Source of the DNA: CALRGE01 sp964365765
GTDB taxonomy: Bacteria; Patescibacteriota; Gracilibacteria; UBA1369; 2-02-FULL-48-14
Reading direction: 5' to 3'
DNA length: 13,385 nt
Assembly: GCA_964365765.1 (NCBI GenBank)
Contig: CAYIRB010000024.1
Span: 1 to 13,385 of the forward strand
Numbering within the stretch: position 1 is the first letter of the stretch; each line of letters starts with the position of its first letter. Position numbers and translations under genes: made by a program. Under the pieces are notes generated by a model. That model searched no databases, was not told the DNA's origin, and saw only the letters and a list, made by a program, of their open reading frames with translations. Positions 13,099-13,385 of the stretch are shown piece after piece.

Positions 13099-13385
13099 AT
13101 GAACATTCCGATTCTAGCCGTATCGGCGAGCGTTTTATCACTTGCCTGGGCATTTGCTCTGATTCTGGGGGTACTCAATAAAAAGACGGGTGATCAAACC
13201 ATGCAAAACATCGCCAACGCGATTCAAGAAGGCGCCATGGCCTACCTCAATCGACAGTTTAAAACAATCGCGGTATTCGCCATCGTCATTTTCTTGATTT
13301 TGGGCTTCGCCCTTCCCGCGAACGGATTCATGATCGCTATGGGATTCCTGCTCGGAGCAGTTTTTTCCGCTTTGGCCGGATATAT
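13099..13385 (+). CDS. hppA: Membrane-bound ion-translocating pyrophosphatase, N-terminal part (3' partial)
   Basis: The frame is open from ATG 13099 to the window edge, 95 complete codons. The sequence has a first membrane helix (about 4-26), then the hallmark 'MQNIANAIQEGAMAYLNRQFKTIAVF' (35-60), found near the N-terminus of H+/Na+-pumping pyrophosphatases, and further hydrophobic helices (about 56-73 and 77-95). These enzymes couple pyrophosphate hydrolysis to ion pumping across the membrane. The catalytic Asp motifs and the residue that separates K+-dependent from K+-independent types, or Na+ from H+ pumps, lie beyond the edge. It is divergent from the Yip1-like gene. Confidence 0.92.
   Translation, partial: MNIPILAVSASVLSLAWAFALILGVLNKKTGDQTMQNIANAIQEGAMAYLNRQFKTIAVFAIVIFLILGFALPANGFMIAMGFLLGAVFSALAGY

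Noticed and set aside
1..13385. Mobile element, CRISPR, defence island or biosynthetic cluster
   Set aside because: No transposase, integrase, spaced repeats, nuclease or synthase genes are seen; the content is housekeeping genes plus a few unknowns.
1..13385. Alternative genetic code (TGA as glycine)
   Set aside because: Several conserved genes end cleanly at TGA, with the next gene starting in an ATGA overlap.

Overview
The window reads as a compact bacterial chromosome segment from a small-genome lineage, most likely a member of the Candidate Phyla Radiation (Patescibacteria), possibly a Peregrinibacteria-like group. The hints are moderate GC, 4-bp ATGA gene overlaps, 3'-end overlaps between convergent genes, a CPR-style TrmB regulator, a RibL/TagD-like nucleotidyltransferase, a Yip1-like membrane protein, an indirect aminoacylation amidotransferase (GatCA) and a membrane pyrophosphatase. 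This placement is inferred from gene content and was not tested by phylogeny. TGA is used as a stop codon (sigma factor, gatC, gatA, nucleotidyltransferase, ftsX), so the TGA=Gly code of Gracilibacteria/Absconditabacteria does not apply. I see no mobile element, CRISPR array, tRNA or rRNA, and no stretch over 300 bases without a gene.

Layout. (1) 1-1067 (+): the 3' end of a sigma-70-type factor overlapping holA, closed by a strong hairpin terminator shared with the convergent glnA. (2) 1103-3498: glnA (-) and a TrmB-family regulator (+), divergent across a 188-bp regulatory region. (3) 3456-4369: an unrecognised 82-aa gene (-) and efp (+), divergent across 104 bp that carries two good promoters and an 11-bp direct repeat. 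(4) 4382-7034 (-): gatC-gatA-membrane-anchored protein, joined by two ATGA overlaps. (5) 7156-9527 (+): small membrane protein, RibL-like nucleotidyltransferase, ftsX and recO, all overlapping. (6) 9480-12411 (-): a bitopic membrane/coiled-coil protein followed 7 bp later by a bifunctional Rel (p)ppGpp synthetase/hydrolase whose 3' end overlaps recO. (7) 12468-12959 (-): a Yip1-like membrane protein, divergent from hppA (13099 to the window end), a membrane pyrophosphatase cut by the window edge.

Function. Most of the window is core machinery: replication and repair (HolA, RecO), translation (EF-P, GatCA), division (FtsX), nitrogen assimilation (GlnA), stringent response (Rel) and membrane energetics (HppA). 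Glutamine from GlnA is the amide donor used by GatCAB, but the two loci are separate here and gatB is not in the window.

The most interesting signals are regulatory. No gene has a well-placed Shine-Dalgarno sequence, while sigma-70-like promoters lie very close to the start codons. In three cases (gatC, the 104-aa gene, rel) the -10 hexamer ends exactly 6 nt before the start codon, which predicts leaderless mRNAs. Other points are an EF-P whose normally modified loop-tip Lys/Arg is Gln by ungapped alignment, a Rel protein without the C-terminal ACT domain, an FtsX without adjacent FtsE, and a candidate TrmB operator at the trmB transcription start. I see no clear multi-gene undescribed system; the best novelty candidates are the 82-aa gene with its repeat-bearing divergent promoter and the Rel-linked membrane protein.
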